From assembly GCF_000695625.1 (NCBI RefSeq), contig NZ_JMQI01000073.1, forward strand, positions 62,001 to 126,000: a DNA stretch of 64,000 nt, read 5' to 3'. This document shows, piece after piece, positions 40,396-49,373 of this stretch. Each line of letters opens with the position of its first letter. The first letter of the stretch is position 1. The notes under the pieces are model-generated. The model was given only the letters and a program-made list of their open reading frames with translations. It was not told the DNA's origin and did not search any database. The translations under genes were made by a program, and so were the position numbers. The stretch comes from Amycolatopsis rifamycinica (GTDB lineage Bacteria > Actinomycetota > Actinomycetes > Mycobacteriales > Pseudonocardiaceae).

Positions 40396-41030
40396 CCGAC
40401 CGCTTGGGACACAAGCAGACCGCGGCGATGTTCACGCTGATGGTGCTGGGCCGGGAGGTGCCCAACCCGGAATTGAAGGAGCTCGTGGGGTTCACGCTCG
40501 TCGGCAAGGAACGCACGCAGCTGAAGGACGCCGGGTACATCACCAGCGAACAGATCGGCCGCCCGTTCGTCCACCAGCTGACCGACCGGGGGTGGGCCTG
40601 GTGCGAGAAGGAGCTCGGGGAGGGGACTCCGCCGCCGCCCCGGCCGCAGAGCACGCTGTGCTCGGTGTTGTACCTGGTCCTCGGAGGTTTCGACCAGTTC
40701 CGCCGCGGCCGTGACCTGCGGTTGGCCGACGTCTTCGGCACGTCGGCTCCGCCATCGCCGGTCCCGGTCGAAGATCTCGAGACCCGGATCCGCGTCGCCT
40801 ACCGGGAGCTCGTGACGGAGCCACGCGGCTGGGTCGGCCTGGTGGACCTGCGGCCCAAGCTCGGCGCCCCCGCGGCCGAGGTCGACGCCCTGCTCAAGGA
40901 ACTGAGCCGCGCCGGCAAGATCCACCTCGTCCCCGAAGACAACCGCAAAGCGCTCACCGCGGCCGATCACGAGGCGGCGATCCGCATCGGCGGCGAGGAC
41001 AACCACCTGTTGTCGATCGAGGCGTTGTGA
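40392..41030 (+). CDS. Uncharacterised protein with two winged-helix-like segments
   Basis: A 212-residue protein I do not recognise by name. The N-terminal part (MLGREVPN-type start, LKELVGFTLVGKERTQLKDAGYITSEQIGRPFVHQLTDRGW) has the helix-turn-helix then hairpin pattern of a winged helix. The C-terminal part (ETRIRVAYRELVTEPRGWVGLVDLRPKLGAPAAEVDALLKELSRAGKIHLVPEDN) repeats that pattern. It carries no catalytic motif. Overlaps on both sides (ATGA with the ATPase, TGATG with the HerA-type gene) show it is made stoichiometrically with them. It may be an adaptor or nucleic-acid sensor. Confidence 0.75.
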   Translation: MTDRLGHKQTAAMFTLMVLGREVPNPELKELVGFTLVGKERTQLKDAGYITSEQIGRPFVHQLTDRGWAWCEKELGEGTPPPPRPQSTLCSVLYLVLGGFDQFRRGRDLRLADVFGTSAPPSPVPVEDLETRIRVAYRELVTEPRGWVGLVDLRPKLGAPAAEVDALLKELSRAGKIHLVPEDNRKALTAADHEAAIRIGGEDNHLLSIEAL

Positions 41031-44000
41031 TGGACCGGTTGCAGGCGCTGGCCACGCTGAGTTTCGACTGGGCGGACACCCCCGACCACGTCTGGCGGGA
41101 TTCGCCCTACCACGTCGACGGGCTGCACGCCGACGCGCTCGCGGCCATCGACACGGGCATCCGCGACGCCTCGATCACCGACGGCCCCAGTCCGATCGGC
41201 CTCGTCCTGCAGGGACTGAAGGGGGTCGGCAAGACCCACCTGCTGGGCTTGGTCCGGCGCCAGGTGCACCGCGCGCGGGGGTATTTCTTCCTCGACGACG
41301 TCACCGCGGCCGAGGCGTTCTGGGAGAACACGGCCGAGGCCCTGCGCCGCGGACTGGCCCGGACGGACGATTCGGGCGAGTCACAGCTGCGGAGGTTCCT
41401 GCTCCGGGTGTGCTTGCGGTCCCACGTCGATCCGGAAGTCGAGGCCCGGATCCGCCGTGGCCGCGGGCTGACCCCGGAGGACCTCGAGGCGTTCGTCGAC
41501 GGGGTGGCGTCGCTCGACGAGGTGGTCGCCGACGAATGCGGGGACACCGCCCGGGCCCTCGTGCTCATCGCCAGCCGGGACCCCGGTGCCAAGTACGTCG
41601 GGGACGACTACCTGGACGGGGACACGGAACTCACCTCCGAAGCCCGGAAGTGGAACATCTACTCGCGGCCGAAACCCTCCCGGGTCCTCGTGCAGGAAAT
41701 CACCCGGTTGCTCGCCCTCACCGGTCCCGTCGTGATCGCCGTGGACCAGCTCGACACCCTCGTCGCGCGGTCGGTGAAGCGCACGCAGGAAATCGGGGAC
41801 AGCGCCGAGGAAGACCTGCTCGTGGCGCAGATCGCCGACGGCCTCATGGGGTTGCGGGAAGTCACCCGCAAGACCCTCACCGTGCTGGCCTGCCTGCCGA
41901 GCACCTGGCAGCAGATCAAGACGAAGGCGGCGGGCACCGTACCCGACCGGTTCCGCGAAACGGTGGCGCTCGGCCGGATCACCGACGCCGGCGTGGGCCG
42001 TGCGTTGGTGGAGAAGCGGCTCGGGGTGGCTTACGAGACCATGGACTTCACCCCACCGCATCCGACCTGGCCGGTGGCGCCCGTGGCGTTCGACGAACCC
42101 TGGGACGAGTGGACCCCGCGCCAGCTGCTGAAACGCATCGGCGCGCACATCGAGCTGTGCCTGCGCGCCGGTCAGGTCAAGGAGCTCACCTCGTTCGACG
42201 AGAAGGCCCCGGTGCCGGCCGCCCCGGTGCGGACCGAGGCCGAGCACGACCGGTTCGCCGAACTCGACGCCGAGTTCGAGAAGCTGCGGGCGGAAGCGGA
42301 TCCGAAGACGCTGCTCGCCGAGAAGACCGTGGACCGGGCCATGCCGGATCTTCTCTCCGCGGCTCTGCGCTGCTGGGTCACCGAGGTCGGGGACGACGAG
42401 CTCGAATGGTCCTGCGAGCGCCAGAACGGGCGCAGCGAGGTCCACGCCTGGCTGTCCCGGACCCTCGACGAGGCCGCGGACCTGCAGGAGCATTGGGCGT
42501 TCCGTGCGATCGCGGCCCGCGACCCCCGGGCGGCGCTGAGCCGGTTCCGGAAGGCGCGCTCCGCGGCGGGACAGTTGCACGGCGCGGAGAACCGGCACCT
42601 CGTCATCCTCCGGGACGCCTGGGGACGCGGGGCCAAGACCCGGGAAGAGGTCGCGAAGTTCACCGCCGCCGGTGGCCGGACGATCCGGCTGGCCGACGGG
42701 GACGTGCGGACCTTCTGGGCCCTGCAGAAGCTGCTCGGCAACGGCGGTCGTGAGCTGCACGAGTGGCTGATCGACCGGCGGCCCGCCAGCCGGTCCGGCC
42801 TCCTGTCCGCCGTGCTGCCCGAGAAGCCCGCCGGGGTGGGTGCCGAAAAGGCGGCCGAGCGGCAGCCCGCCGGAGCCACGCACCCTCCGCCCGCCGACGG
42901 CGAAATTACCCTCGGGACCGTCGTCGGGTCCGGGGAGCCCGTGCGGATCGAACTGTCCGCCCTGCGCAAGCACGCCGCCGTCTTCGCCGGGTCCGGCTCG
43001 GGGAAGACCGTGCTGCTCCGGCGGATCGTCGAAGAATGCGCCCTGCAGGGCGTCTCCGCCATCGTCCTCGACCCCAACAACGACCTCGCCCGCCTCGGCG
43101 ACGCCTGGCCGGAACCGCCGGGCGGCTGGACGAACGGTGACGCCGAGCTCGCCAAGCAGTACCTCGCCGAGACCGACGTCGTCGTCTGGACGCCCGGGCG
43201 GGCCACCGGGCAGCCGCTGGCCTTCCGGCCCCTGCCCGACTTCGCCGGGGTTCTCGACGACACCGACGAGTTCACCGCCGCCGTCGAGGTGGCCGTGGCG
43301 ACCCTGGCCCCTCAGGTGCGGCTCACCGGTTCCACCGCCAAGGCCAACATCGGGCTGGCCGTGCTCCGGCAGGCCGTCGTCCACCACGCGCGGACCGGGT
43401 CCCGGAGCCTGCCGGACCTGATCGAGCTCATGTCCGATCTGCCCGAGGGCGTCAGCAACCTCAACGACGCCAAGCGCATCGCTGCCGATCTCGCCGAAGT
43501 GCTGAAGGCCGCGATGGTCAACGACCCGCTCTTCGCCGGCGGGGGCGAGCCGGTCGATCCGGGCGTGTTGCTCGCTCCCGGTGACGGCAAGCGGGCCCGC
43601 GTGTCCGTGATCAGTTTCGTCGGGCTGCCGGCCGAGGAACAGCGGCAGAACTTCGTCAACCAGCTGCAGATGGAACTGTTCGCCTGGATCAAGCGCCACC
43701 CCGCCGGCGACCGGCCGCTGGGCGCGTTGTTCGTCATGGACGAAGCCCAGACGCTGGCCTCCTCCGGGAGTCTCACGGCGAGCACGCGCAGCACGATCGT
43801 GCTCGCGTCCCAGGCCCGGAAGTACGGCCTCGGGCTGCTGTTCGCGACTCAGGCCCCCAAGGGGCTGCACAACCAGGTGGTCGGCAACGCGATGACGCAG
43901 TTCTTCGGCCGCCTCAACAGCCCGGCGCAGATCGCCGCGGCCAACGAACTGGCCCGCGCGAAAGGCAGCCCGGTCGCGGACATCTCGCGGCTCGAGCGGG

Positions 44001-44125
44001 CGCAGTTCTACGTGGCGGGGGAGGCCTTCGGCTTCCGGCAGGTGGCGACGCCGCTGTGCCTGTCGCACCACCCGGCCAGCCCGCTGCGGCTGGAGGAGGT
44101 GATCGCGCGGGCCAGGCTCGACTGA
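41030..44125 (+). CDS. Dual ATPase: N-terminal AAA module plus C-terminal HerA/VirB4-type translocase
   Basis: A 1031-residue protein. The N-terminal NTPase has Walker A GLKGVGKTHLL (63-73) and Walker B VVIAVDQLDTL (about 237-247), with a sensor-like LACLPSTW. A middle region of about 250 residues is charged and helical. The C-terminal domain has Walker A FAGSGSGKTVLLRRIVEE (about 650-667), LDPNNDLARLGDAWP, and Walker B ALFVMDEAQTLAS (about 897-909), then LFATQAPKGL, all typical of HerA/FtsK-like pumps. HerA partners SIR2 or nuclease effectors in known phage-defence systems; here the partner would be TIR. ATG 41030 overlaps the previous stop by one base (TGATG). Confidence 0.88.
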   Translation: MDRLQALATLSFDWADTPDHVWRDSPYHVDGLHADALAAIDTGIRDASITDGPSPIGLVLQGLKGVGKTHLLGLVRRQVHRARGYFFLDDVTAAEAFWENTAEALRRGLARTDDSGESQLRRFLLRVCLRSHVDPEVEARIRRGRGLTPEDLEAFVDGVASLDEVVADECGDTARALVLIASRDPGAKYVGDDYLDGDTELTSEARKWNIYSRPKPSRVLVQEITRLLALTGPVVIAVDQLDTLVARSVKRTQEIGDSAEEDLLVAQIADGLMGLREVTRKTLTVLACLPSTWQQIKTKAAGTVPDRFRETVALGRITDAGVGRALVEKRLGVAYETMDFTPPHPTWPVAPVAFDEPWDEWTPRQLLKRIGAHIELCLRAGQVKELTSFDEKAPVPAAPVRTEAEHDRFAELDAEFEKLRAEADPKTLLAEKTVDRAMPDLLSAALRCWVTEVGDDELEWSCERQNGRSEVHAWLSRTLDEAADLQEHWAFRAIAARDPRAALSRFRKARSAAGQLHGAENRHLVILRDAWGRGAKTREEVAKFTAAGGRTIRLADGDVRTFWALQKLLGNGGRELHEWLIDRRPASRSGLLSAVLPEKPAGVGAEKAAERQPAGATHPPPADGEITLGTVVGSGEPVRIELSALRKHAAVFAGSGSGKTVLLRRIVEECALQGVSAIVLDPNNDLARLGDAWPEPPGGWTNGDAELAKQYLAETDVVVWTPGRATGQPLAFRPLPDFAGVLDDTDEFTAAVEVAVATLAPQVRLTGSTAKANIGLAVLRQAVVHHARTGSRSLPDLIELMSDLPEGVSNLNDAKRIAADLAEVLKAAMVNDPLFAGGGEPVDPGVLLAPGDGKRARVSVISFVGLPAEEQRQNFVNQLQMELFAWIKRHPAGDRPLGALFVMDEAQTLASSGSLTASTRSTIVLASQARKYGLGLLFATQAPKGLHNQVVGNAMTQFFGRLNSPAQIAAANELARAKGSPVADISRLERAQFYVAGEAFGFRQVATPLCLSHHPASPLRLEEVIARARLD

Positions 44126-44191
44126 ACGCTGTCGATCCGGGCGAGGCTCGTTCGACGCGTCGGTGAAGCCCAACCGACCGGAGGAGCCCCC

Positions 44192-44740
44192 ATGATCCGT
44201 CTTTACATGACGATGTCCCTCGACGGCTTCGTGGCCGGGCCGGACGACCGTCCCGGCCAGGAACTGGGCCGAGGCGGCGGCCGGCTGTTCAACTGGCTGG
44301 ACGACCGGCACGGCGACGGCGCCAGCGGGCAGATCTTCCGCGAAGCGCTGGCGACGGGGGCGCTCATCTCGGGCCGCCGCACCTTCGAGCTGGCCGGCCG
44401 GTGGGGTGGCGACCACCACGACGGCGTGCCGATCCACGTGCTCACCCACCACATCGACCCGGCCGACACCCCGCCCGGCAGCGCGCGGTTCTTCACCGAC
44501 GTCACCGCCGCCGCCGAGGAAGCCCGTGCCGCGGCCGGCGACCGCGCGGTCATGGTGCACGGCGCCGGGGCCGCGCAGTCGTTGCTGGCCGCGGGTTTGC
44601 TGGACGAACTGGAACTCCACGTCGTCCCCGTGCTCCTGGGCGAGGGACGGCGGCTGTTCGACGGGACGAAGGCGGAACTCGAACTCGTCCGGCGCCTGGA
44701 GGACCGCGACGTGCTCCACCTGCGCTACCGGGTGCGGTGA
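44192..44740 (+). CDS. Dihydrofolate reductase-fold (RibD C-terminal) protein
   Basis: A 182-residue reductase-like protein: start RLYMTMSLDGFVAGPDD, then LISGRRTFEL, PIHVLTHH, the NADPH-site MVHGAGAAQSLLAAGLLDELELHVVPVLLGEG and a terminal RYRV. This is the RibD_C/YwjB family; its substrates are mostly unknown and several members accompany stress or antibiotic genes. ATG 44192 follows ggagga. It begins 66 bases after the HerA-type gene in the same direction but is probably unrelated to it in function. Confidence 0.92.
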   Translation: MIRLYMTMSLDGFVAGPDDRPGQELGRGGGRLFNWLDDRHGDGASGQIFREALATGALISGRRTFELAGRWGGDHHDGVPIHVLTHHIDPADTPPGSARFFTDVTAAAEEARAAAGDRAVMVHGAGAAQSLLAAGLLDELELHVVPVLLGEGRRLFDGTKAELELVRRLEDRDVLHLRYRVR

Positions 44741-44807
44741 GCGCGTCGCCCCGGCGGGGAGGACGCGGCAGGTGCCCGGCCCCGCGTCCGGGACCGGGCA
44801 CCGAAGC

Positions 44808-45581
44808 TCAGTCCGCCTCGGGGAAGTGGATGTCGGTGACGTGGACGTCGACGACCTCGACGTCGAGGCCCAGGTACTGCTCGACGGCGTCGATCACCGC
44901 GACGCGGATCTGCTCGCCGACCGCCTTGACCGCGTGGCCGAACTCGACCACCACGGGGATGGTGACCCAGGCGACCTCGTCGGCGAGCTCGACCTTGACG
45001 CCGTCCTCGGCGACGCTGTGCACGCCGTCGGTCTGGGCGGCGATCCGCAGCACGATCTTGCCGACCACGCCGTCGGCGATCGTGGTGCTGCCGCGGGAAC
45101 CCGGGGCCGGGCGGGCCGCGGCCGGCTCGGCGTCGGCGACCGGCTCGGTCCCGGCGACGGGTTCGGTCCCGGCGACGGGTTCGGCTTCGGAAGGGGATTG
45201 GGCTTCGGGAGCGGCTTCGGCGACGGCAACCGGCTCGGCCGTGTCCTCGTCCTCGGTCGCCGCTTCGGCTTCCGCCGCGTCGTCGGTGACGGCCTCGGCT
45301 TCGTCTTCGGTGGCGTTCGGGTCCGTGTCGTCGTCCTCGGTCTCGGCGACCTCCGCCGAGGCGTCGACGGTGTCTTCCCCGGCTTCTCCGGTTTCCGCCG
45401 TGGTTCCGGACTCCGATGCGGAATCCGCTTCCTCGACGACGACGGCCTCGTCCGGAACGCTCTCGGCGGCGGGCGCCTCGGTGACCTCCGGGGCGGGCTC
45501 GACGGCGCCGTAGGCGTACCCGCCCGGGTCGGGGTTTTCGTTCTTGGGGCGGCCGAAGATGCTGTTCATGACGTCGGACAT
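44808..45581 (-). CDS. Asp23/Gls24 envelope stress protein with long acidic N-terminal region
   Basis: A 257-residue protein. Residues about 140-257 form the Gls24 domain (STTIADGVVGKIVLRIAAQTDGVHSV, VTIPVVVEFGHAVKAVGEQIRVAVIDAVEQYLGL and VDVHVTDIHFP). The first 140 residues are disordered, rich in Glu, Asp, Ala and Thr, and contain short repeats of EPVAGT. Asp23 family members attach to the membrane via partners and respond to cell-wall stress. ATG 45581 is chosen since the start MSDVMNSIFG follows a gggaaa box. Highly acidic tails of this length are not typical of the family. Confidence 0.87.
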   Translation of the reverse strand: MSDVMNSIFGRPKNENPDPGGYAYGAVEPAPEVTEAPAAESVPDEAVVVEEADSASESGTTAETGEAGEDTVDASAEVAETEDDDTDPNATEDEAEAVTDDAAEAEAATEDEDTAEPVAVAEAAPEAQSPSEAEPVAGTEPVAGTEPVADAEPAAARPAPGSRGSTTIADGVVGKIVLRIAAQTDGVHSVAEDGVKVELADEVAWVTIPVVVEFGHAVKAVGEQIRVAVIDAVEQYLGLDVEVVDVHVTDIHFPEAD

Positions 45582-45645
45582 GGTTTCCCTTTCCGGGAGC
45601 GACGACTTACCTGTGGGGACAGCAGACGGCGACATGTTAGGGGAC

Positions 45646-45669
45646 GGCCCGTGACGTGCGTCACGGGCC
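45646..45669. terminator. 10-bp hairpin in the gap between GDSL and Gls24 genes
   Basis: GGCCCGTGAC pairs perfectly with GTCACGGGCC over a 4-base loop. It lies in the 220-base spacer between the GDSL esterase stop and the Gls24 start, both on the minus strand, so it may end GDSL transcription or form part of the Gls24 leader. Nothing else is recognisable in the spacer. Confidence 0.45.
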
Positions 45670-45801
45670 CCGCCTTCGAGACTCGCTTGTGTCCCAACAG
45701 ATATCCGCCCGATCACCGTCCGTCAGACCGCGTTCGGCGGTCGGTGATCACGCGGGGGAAACCGCGTCCGGAAATTGTCTTCTTTTTGCCGCTCGGCGTT
45801 T

Positions 45802-47031
45802 CTACCGGTCGTTCCGGAAAAGGACGGCCGGAACGCTCGAACCGAGCGCCTGGTATCCCGCCGGGTTGAGGTGCAGGTGGTCGCCGATGTCGTAGGCGGG
45901 CAGCAGCCGGGAGGGCGCCGAGGGATCGCGGGCCACCTTGTCGAAGTCCAGCAGCGCGTCGAAGTGGCCCGGCTGGCGGATCCACGCGTTGACGCGCTGA
46001 CGGGCTTCTTCCCGCATCGGGTCGTCGTAGCCGGTGTTGCCGCCGAACGGGGTGATCGTCGCGCCGTACACGCGGATGTCCTGCGCGTGCGCGCGGGTCA
46101 GGATCTGGTCGTAGGCGTCGATCAGCTGGTCCGCCACGTCGGCGGCGGCCGCCGGGGTGGCCGTGCCGATGTCGTTGACGCCCTCGAACACGATCGCCCA
46201 CGAAACGCCGCTCGTGGACAGCAGGTCGCGGTCCAGGCGGGCCAGCACGTTCGGGCCGAGGCCGTCCTGCAGGACGCGGTTGCCGCCCGCGGCCTGGTTC
46301 ACCACGGACACGCCGTGCAGGCGCGCGGCCAGCACGTTCGGCCAGCGGTCGTTGCCGTTCGTCGTCGAGCCGCGGCCGTCGGAGATGGAGTCGCCGATCA
46401 CCGCGACCGCGGACGCCGGGGACAGCACCTCGATGCCGCTGAGGAAGTACCAGTGGTCGACCGGGGTCGCGCCCGGCAGATCGAGGTCGGCGACGTGGTT
46501 GCCGGCCAGCAGGTACGACGTCGTGCGCGAGCCGGGGTGCGAGGTGATCGACGTCGACGCCTGGCCGTGCGCCAGGTACGCCGTCACCGCGATGTTCTCC
46601 AGCGGCCGCACCGGGAAGGGCAGCGGGTCGGAGACCACCTGCGCGCCCTGCGGGACCGTTGTCGACGGCTTGCCGTGGAAGGTCACCGGCACGACGCTGC
46701 CCGGTTCGACACCGGAGACGCCGGCCGCGCCGCCGGCCGGGCGCGCCACCGAGACCGCGGTCAGCGGCAGCGGCGCTCCGCCGAAGGCGTTGGAGAACCG
46801 CAACCGGATCCGCGGGCCGCCGGCCGTCACCTGCGCCGTCTCGCGCAAGGAGGCGTTGTCGAGCACCCGGTCGGCCCCGGTGAACGGCGCCGGCGGCATG
46901 TTGCCCGGCTCCGTCAGCTGGGGCATCGACGTCCACGTCGCCACCCAGTGCGCGGGCGCCGGGCGGGCGGAGGCGCCCACGAACAGCACGGTCAGCACGG
47001 CCAGGAAGAAGATCACCAGTGGACGTCTCAC
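45802..47031 (-). CDS. Secreted SGNH/GDSL-family esterase
   Basis: A 409-residue extracellular hydrolase with a signal peptide (MRRPLVIFFLAVLTVLFVGASARPAPA). An N-terminal beta-rich region starts WVATWTSMPQ. The SGNH blocks follow: VIGDSISDGRGS (nucleophile Ser), GGNRVLQD, FEGVNDIG, and DHLHLNPAGY (Asp and His). This long form occurs in carbohydrate-use loci, where it removes acetyl or other ester groups. Its GTG start overlaps the GH3 stop as GTGA, so it is coupled to a beta-xylosidase or glucosidase gene and is likely a xylan or oligosaccharide deacetylase (inference). Confidence 0.9.
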   Translation of the reverse strand: MRRPLVIFFLAVLTVLFVGASARPAPAHWVATWTSMPQLTEPGNMPPAPFTGADRVLDNASLRETAQVTAGGPRIRLRFSNAFGGAPLPLTAVSVARPAGGAAGVSGVEPGSVVPVTFHGKPSTTVPQGAQVVSDPLPFPVRPLENIAVTAYLAHGQASTSITSHPGSRTTSYLLAGNHVADLDLPGATPVDHWYFLSGIEVLSPASAVAVIGDSISDGRGSTTNGNDRWPNVLAARLHGVSVVNQAAGGNRVLQDGLGPNVLARLDRDLLSTSGVSWAIVFEGVNDIGTATPAAAADVADQLIDAYDQILTRAHAQDIRVYGATITPFGGNTGYDDPMREEARQRVNAWIRQPGHFDALLDFDKVARDPSAPSRLLPAYDIGDHLHLNPAGYQALGSSVPAVLFRNDR

Positions 47032-49325
47032 AATGAGAACTCCGGGCTCAGGACCCGGTCGGCGCCGACGACGCGGCGCGGCCCGGTCAGCGTGCAGTGC
47101 AGGGTCGCGACGATCTCTTCACTCGAGGTGCCCACCCGCAGCTCGACGTCCCCGGGGTCGACCTGGCGCTGCCGCGCGCGGCCGGTGTAGGACGTCAGGT
47201 CGGCGTGCAGGGCGATCTCCAGGACGCAGGTTTCGCCAGGGGGCAGGGAAACCCGGCGGGCGGCGATGAGCTGGCGCTCCGGCCGCGCCACCTCGGCCAC
47301 CGGGTCGTGCAGGTAGACCTGGACGACCTCGGACGTCTCGCGCCGGTGGTCGTTGCGCAGGGTGACCCGGACCCGGCAGACGCCGTCGGTCGGCCAGAGC
47401 GAGCCGGTCGCGCTGACGTCCAGCCAGGTCGCCGGCGCGTAGGACAGCCCGTGCCCGAACGGGAACAGCGGCGACGGGTCCACTGTGGACACCTCGCTGC
47501 GGCGGCCGAGCGGGGCGGCCAGGTAGGTCGACGGCTGGCTCGCGCCGGCCGCCGGGAAGCTCACCGGCAGCCTGCCGGCCGGGTTGATCCGGCCGCTGAG
47601 GACGTCGGCCAGCGCGCCGGCCCCTTCCTCGCCGGGGTAGAACCCGCAGACCACCGCGGCCAGCCGCGGCAGCTGCCGGGACAGCTCGTACGGGCGTCCC
47701 GAGAGCAGGACGACGACCACCGGCTTGCCCGTGTCGAGCAGGGCGTCCAGGAGTTCCTCCTGGCGGCCCGGCAGCCGCAGGTCGGCCGCGTCGCAGCCTT
47801 CGCCGGACGTCCCGCCGCCGAACAGCCCGGCCCGGTCGCCCAGCACCGCCACGCACACCGACGCGTCCGCGCACGCCGCGACGGCCTGCGCGATGCCTTC
47901 GTCGTCCCCGCCGGTGACCGGGCAGCCCAGGGCGTAGGTCACGTCGTAGGCCGAGCCCAGCGCCTCGAGCACGGTCGGCACCGAAACGCCGAACGGGACG
48001 TCGGGGTGGTGGACACCGACGTGCAGCGGGAAGGAGTAGCAGCCGAGCATCGCGCCGGGGGTGTCCGCGCGCGGCCCGACCACGGCGACGCGGGTGCCGG
48101 GGGAGAGCGGGAGCGTCCCGTCGTTGTGCAGCAGGACGATCGAGCGCTCGGCGACCTCGCGGGCCAGCGCCCGCGATTCGGCGTCGTCGAGGTCGATCTC
48201 TTCCGGGACCTCCGGCGCCCAGCCGGCGTCGAGCAGCCCCAGCTCGCACTTCTGGCGCAGCACGCGTTCGAGGGCGCGGTCGACGGCGGCGACGTCGACC
48301 GCGCCCCCTTCCACCGCGGCGAGCAGCGGCTCGCCGTAGCAGTCCATGGTCGGCAGCTCGACGTCGATGCCCGCGGTGAGCGCCTGCCGGGCGGCGTCGG
48401 CGCGGTCGGCCGCGACGCCGTGGAGGCGGTGCAGGAACGCCACCGAGAAGTAGTCGGCGACCACCGTGCCCTCGAACCCGTAGGTGTCGCGCAGCAGATC
48501 CGTCAGCAGCGTCGGGTCGGCCGCCCCGGGCACGCCGTCGACGTCGGTGTAGGTGTTCATCACCGAGCGGGCGCCGGCGCGCAGCGCGTGTTCGAACGGC
48601 GGGAGCAGGACGTCGGCGATTTCGCGCGGGCCCACCGAGACCGGCGCGAGGTTGCGGCCGGCCCGCGAGGCGGAGTACCCGACGAAGTGCTTCAGCGTGG
48701 CGACCACGCCGGCCGACTCGAGGCCGGCGACGTAGGCGCTGCCGATCGTCCCGACCAGGTAGGGGTCTTCGCCGATGGTCTCCTCGACCCGGCCCCAGCG
48801 CAGGTCGCGGGCCACGTCGAGGACCGGCGCGAGGCCCTGGTGCACGCCCAGCTCGCGCATGGTCCGCCCGATCTTCGCCGCCATCCGGCGCACCAGGTCC
48901 GGGTCGAAGGTCGCGCCCCACGACAGCGGGGCCGGGTAGATCGTCGCCTGCCACGCGGCCAGCCCGGTCAGGCATTCCTCGTGCACCACCGCGGGAATCC
49001 CGAACCGGCTGCTGGCGACGATCTGCCGTTGCGTGCGCGCGAGGCTGTGCGCCCCGATCACCGGGTCGACCGGCCGGGTGCCGAACGCGCGGGTCAGCTG
49101 CCCGATGCCGTGCCGGACCAGGTCGTCGAGGTCGACCGCCGCGTCCACGAAGTCGTGCTGGTGCGGTGCCATTTCGCCGCCGGAGTCGATGCCGACCCAG
49201 ACTCCGTAGAGCTGGGCGAGCTTTTCGCGCAGGGTCATCCGGGCCATCAGGGCCCGGACGCGTTCGCCCGGGTCGGCCGCGGGGTCGCGCCACTGCTCTC
49301 CGGCCGTGGTGGGCTGCGTGGTCAA
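47028..49325 (-). CDS. GH3 family beta-glycosidase (probable beta-xylosidase/glucosidase)
   Basis: A 765-residue intracellular glycoside hydrolase with no signal peptide. The GH3 N-terminal barrel shows EECLTG, WGRVEETIGEDPYL, TLKHFVGYS and the nucleophile Asp in TVVADYFSVAF. The alpha/beta sandwich with LHNDGTLPLSP and VVVVLLSGRPYELS follows, then the C-terminal fibronectin-like domain from FPFGHGLSYA. It releases single sugars from imported oligosaccharides. It is preceded by a LacI gene and coupled to the GDSL esterase. Given GH10 and GH115 nearby, xylo-oligosaccharides are the likely substrate. Confidence 0.93.
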   Translation of the reverse strand: MTTQPTTAGEQWRDPAADPGERVRALMARMTLREKLAQLYGVWVGIDSGGEMAPHQHDFVDAAVDLDDLVRHGIGQLTRAFGTRPVDPVIGAHSLARTQRQIVASSRFGIPAVVHEECLTGLAAWQATIYPAPLSWGATFDPDLVRRMAAKIGRTMRELGVHQGLAPVLDVARDLRWGRVEETIGEDPYLVGTIGSAYVAGLESAGVVATLKHFVGYSASRAGRNLAPVSVGPREIADVLLPPFEHALRAGARSVMNTYTDVDGVPGAADPTLLTDLLRDTYGFEGTVVADYFSVAFLHRLHGVAADRADAARQALTAGIDVELPTMDCYGEPLLAAVEGGAVDVAAVDRALERVLRQKCELGLLDAGWAPEVPEEIDLDDAESRALAREVAERSIVLLHNDGTLPLSPGTRVAVVGPRADTPGAMLGCYSFPLHVGVHHPDVPFGVSVPTVLEALGSAYDVTYALGCPVTGGDDEGIAQAVAACADASVCVAVLGDRAGLFGGGTSGEGCDAADLRLPGRQEELLDALLDTGKPVVVVLLSGRPYELSRQLPRLAAVVCGFYPGEEGAGALADVLSGRINPAGRLPVSFPAAGASQPSTYLAAPLGRRSEVSTVDPSPLFPFGHGLSYAPATWLDVSATGSLWPTDGVCRVRVTLRNDHRRETSEVVQVYLHDPVAEVARPERQLIAARRVSLPPGETCVLEIALHADLTSYTGRARQRQVDPGDVELRVGTSSEEIVATLHCTLTGPRRVVGADRVLSPEFSL

Positions 49326-49373
49326 GGCTGGTCCGCCCTTCGTCTGGGGAGGAGGTGAGGAGGAGGAAACGGT

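Noticed and set aside
38164..44125. FxSxx-COOH peptide system (FxsA/B/C/T)
   Set aside because: A TIR-like protein and a KGGVGR ATPase are reminiscent of it, but no radical SAM enzyme and no short FxSxx-ending peptide were found.
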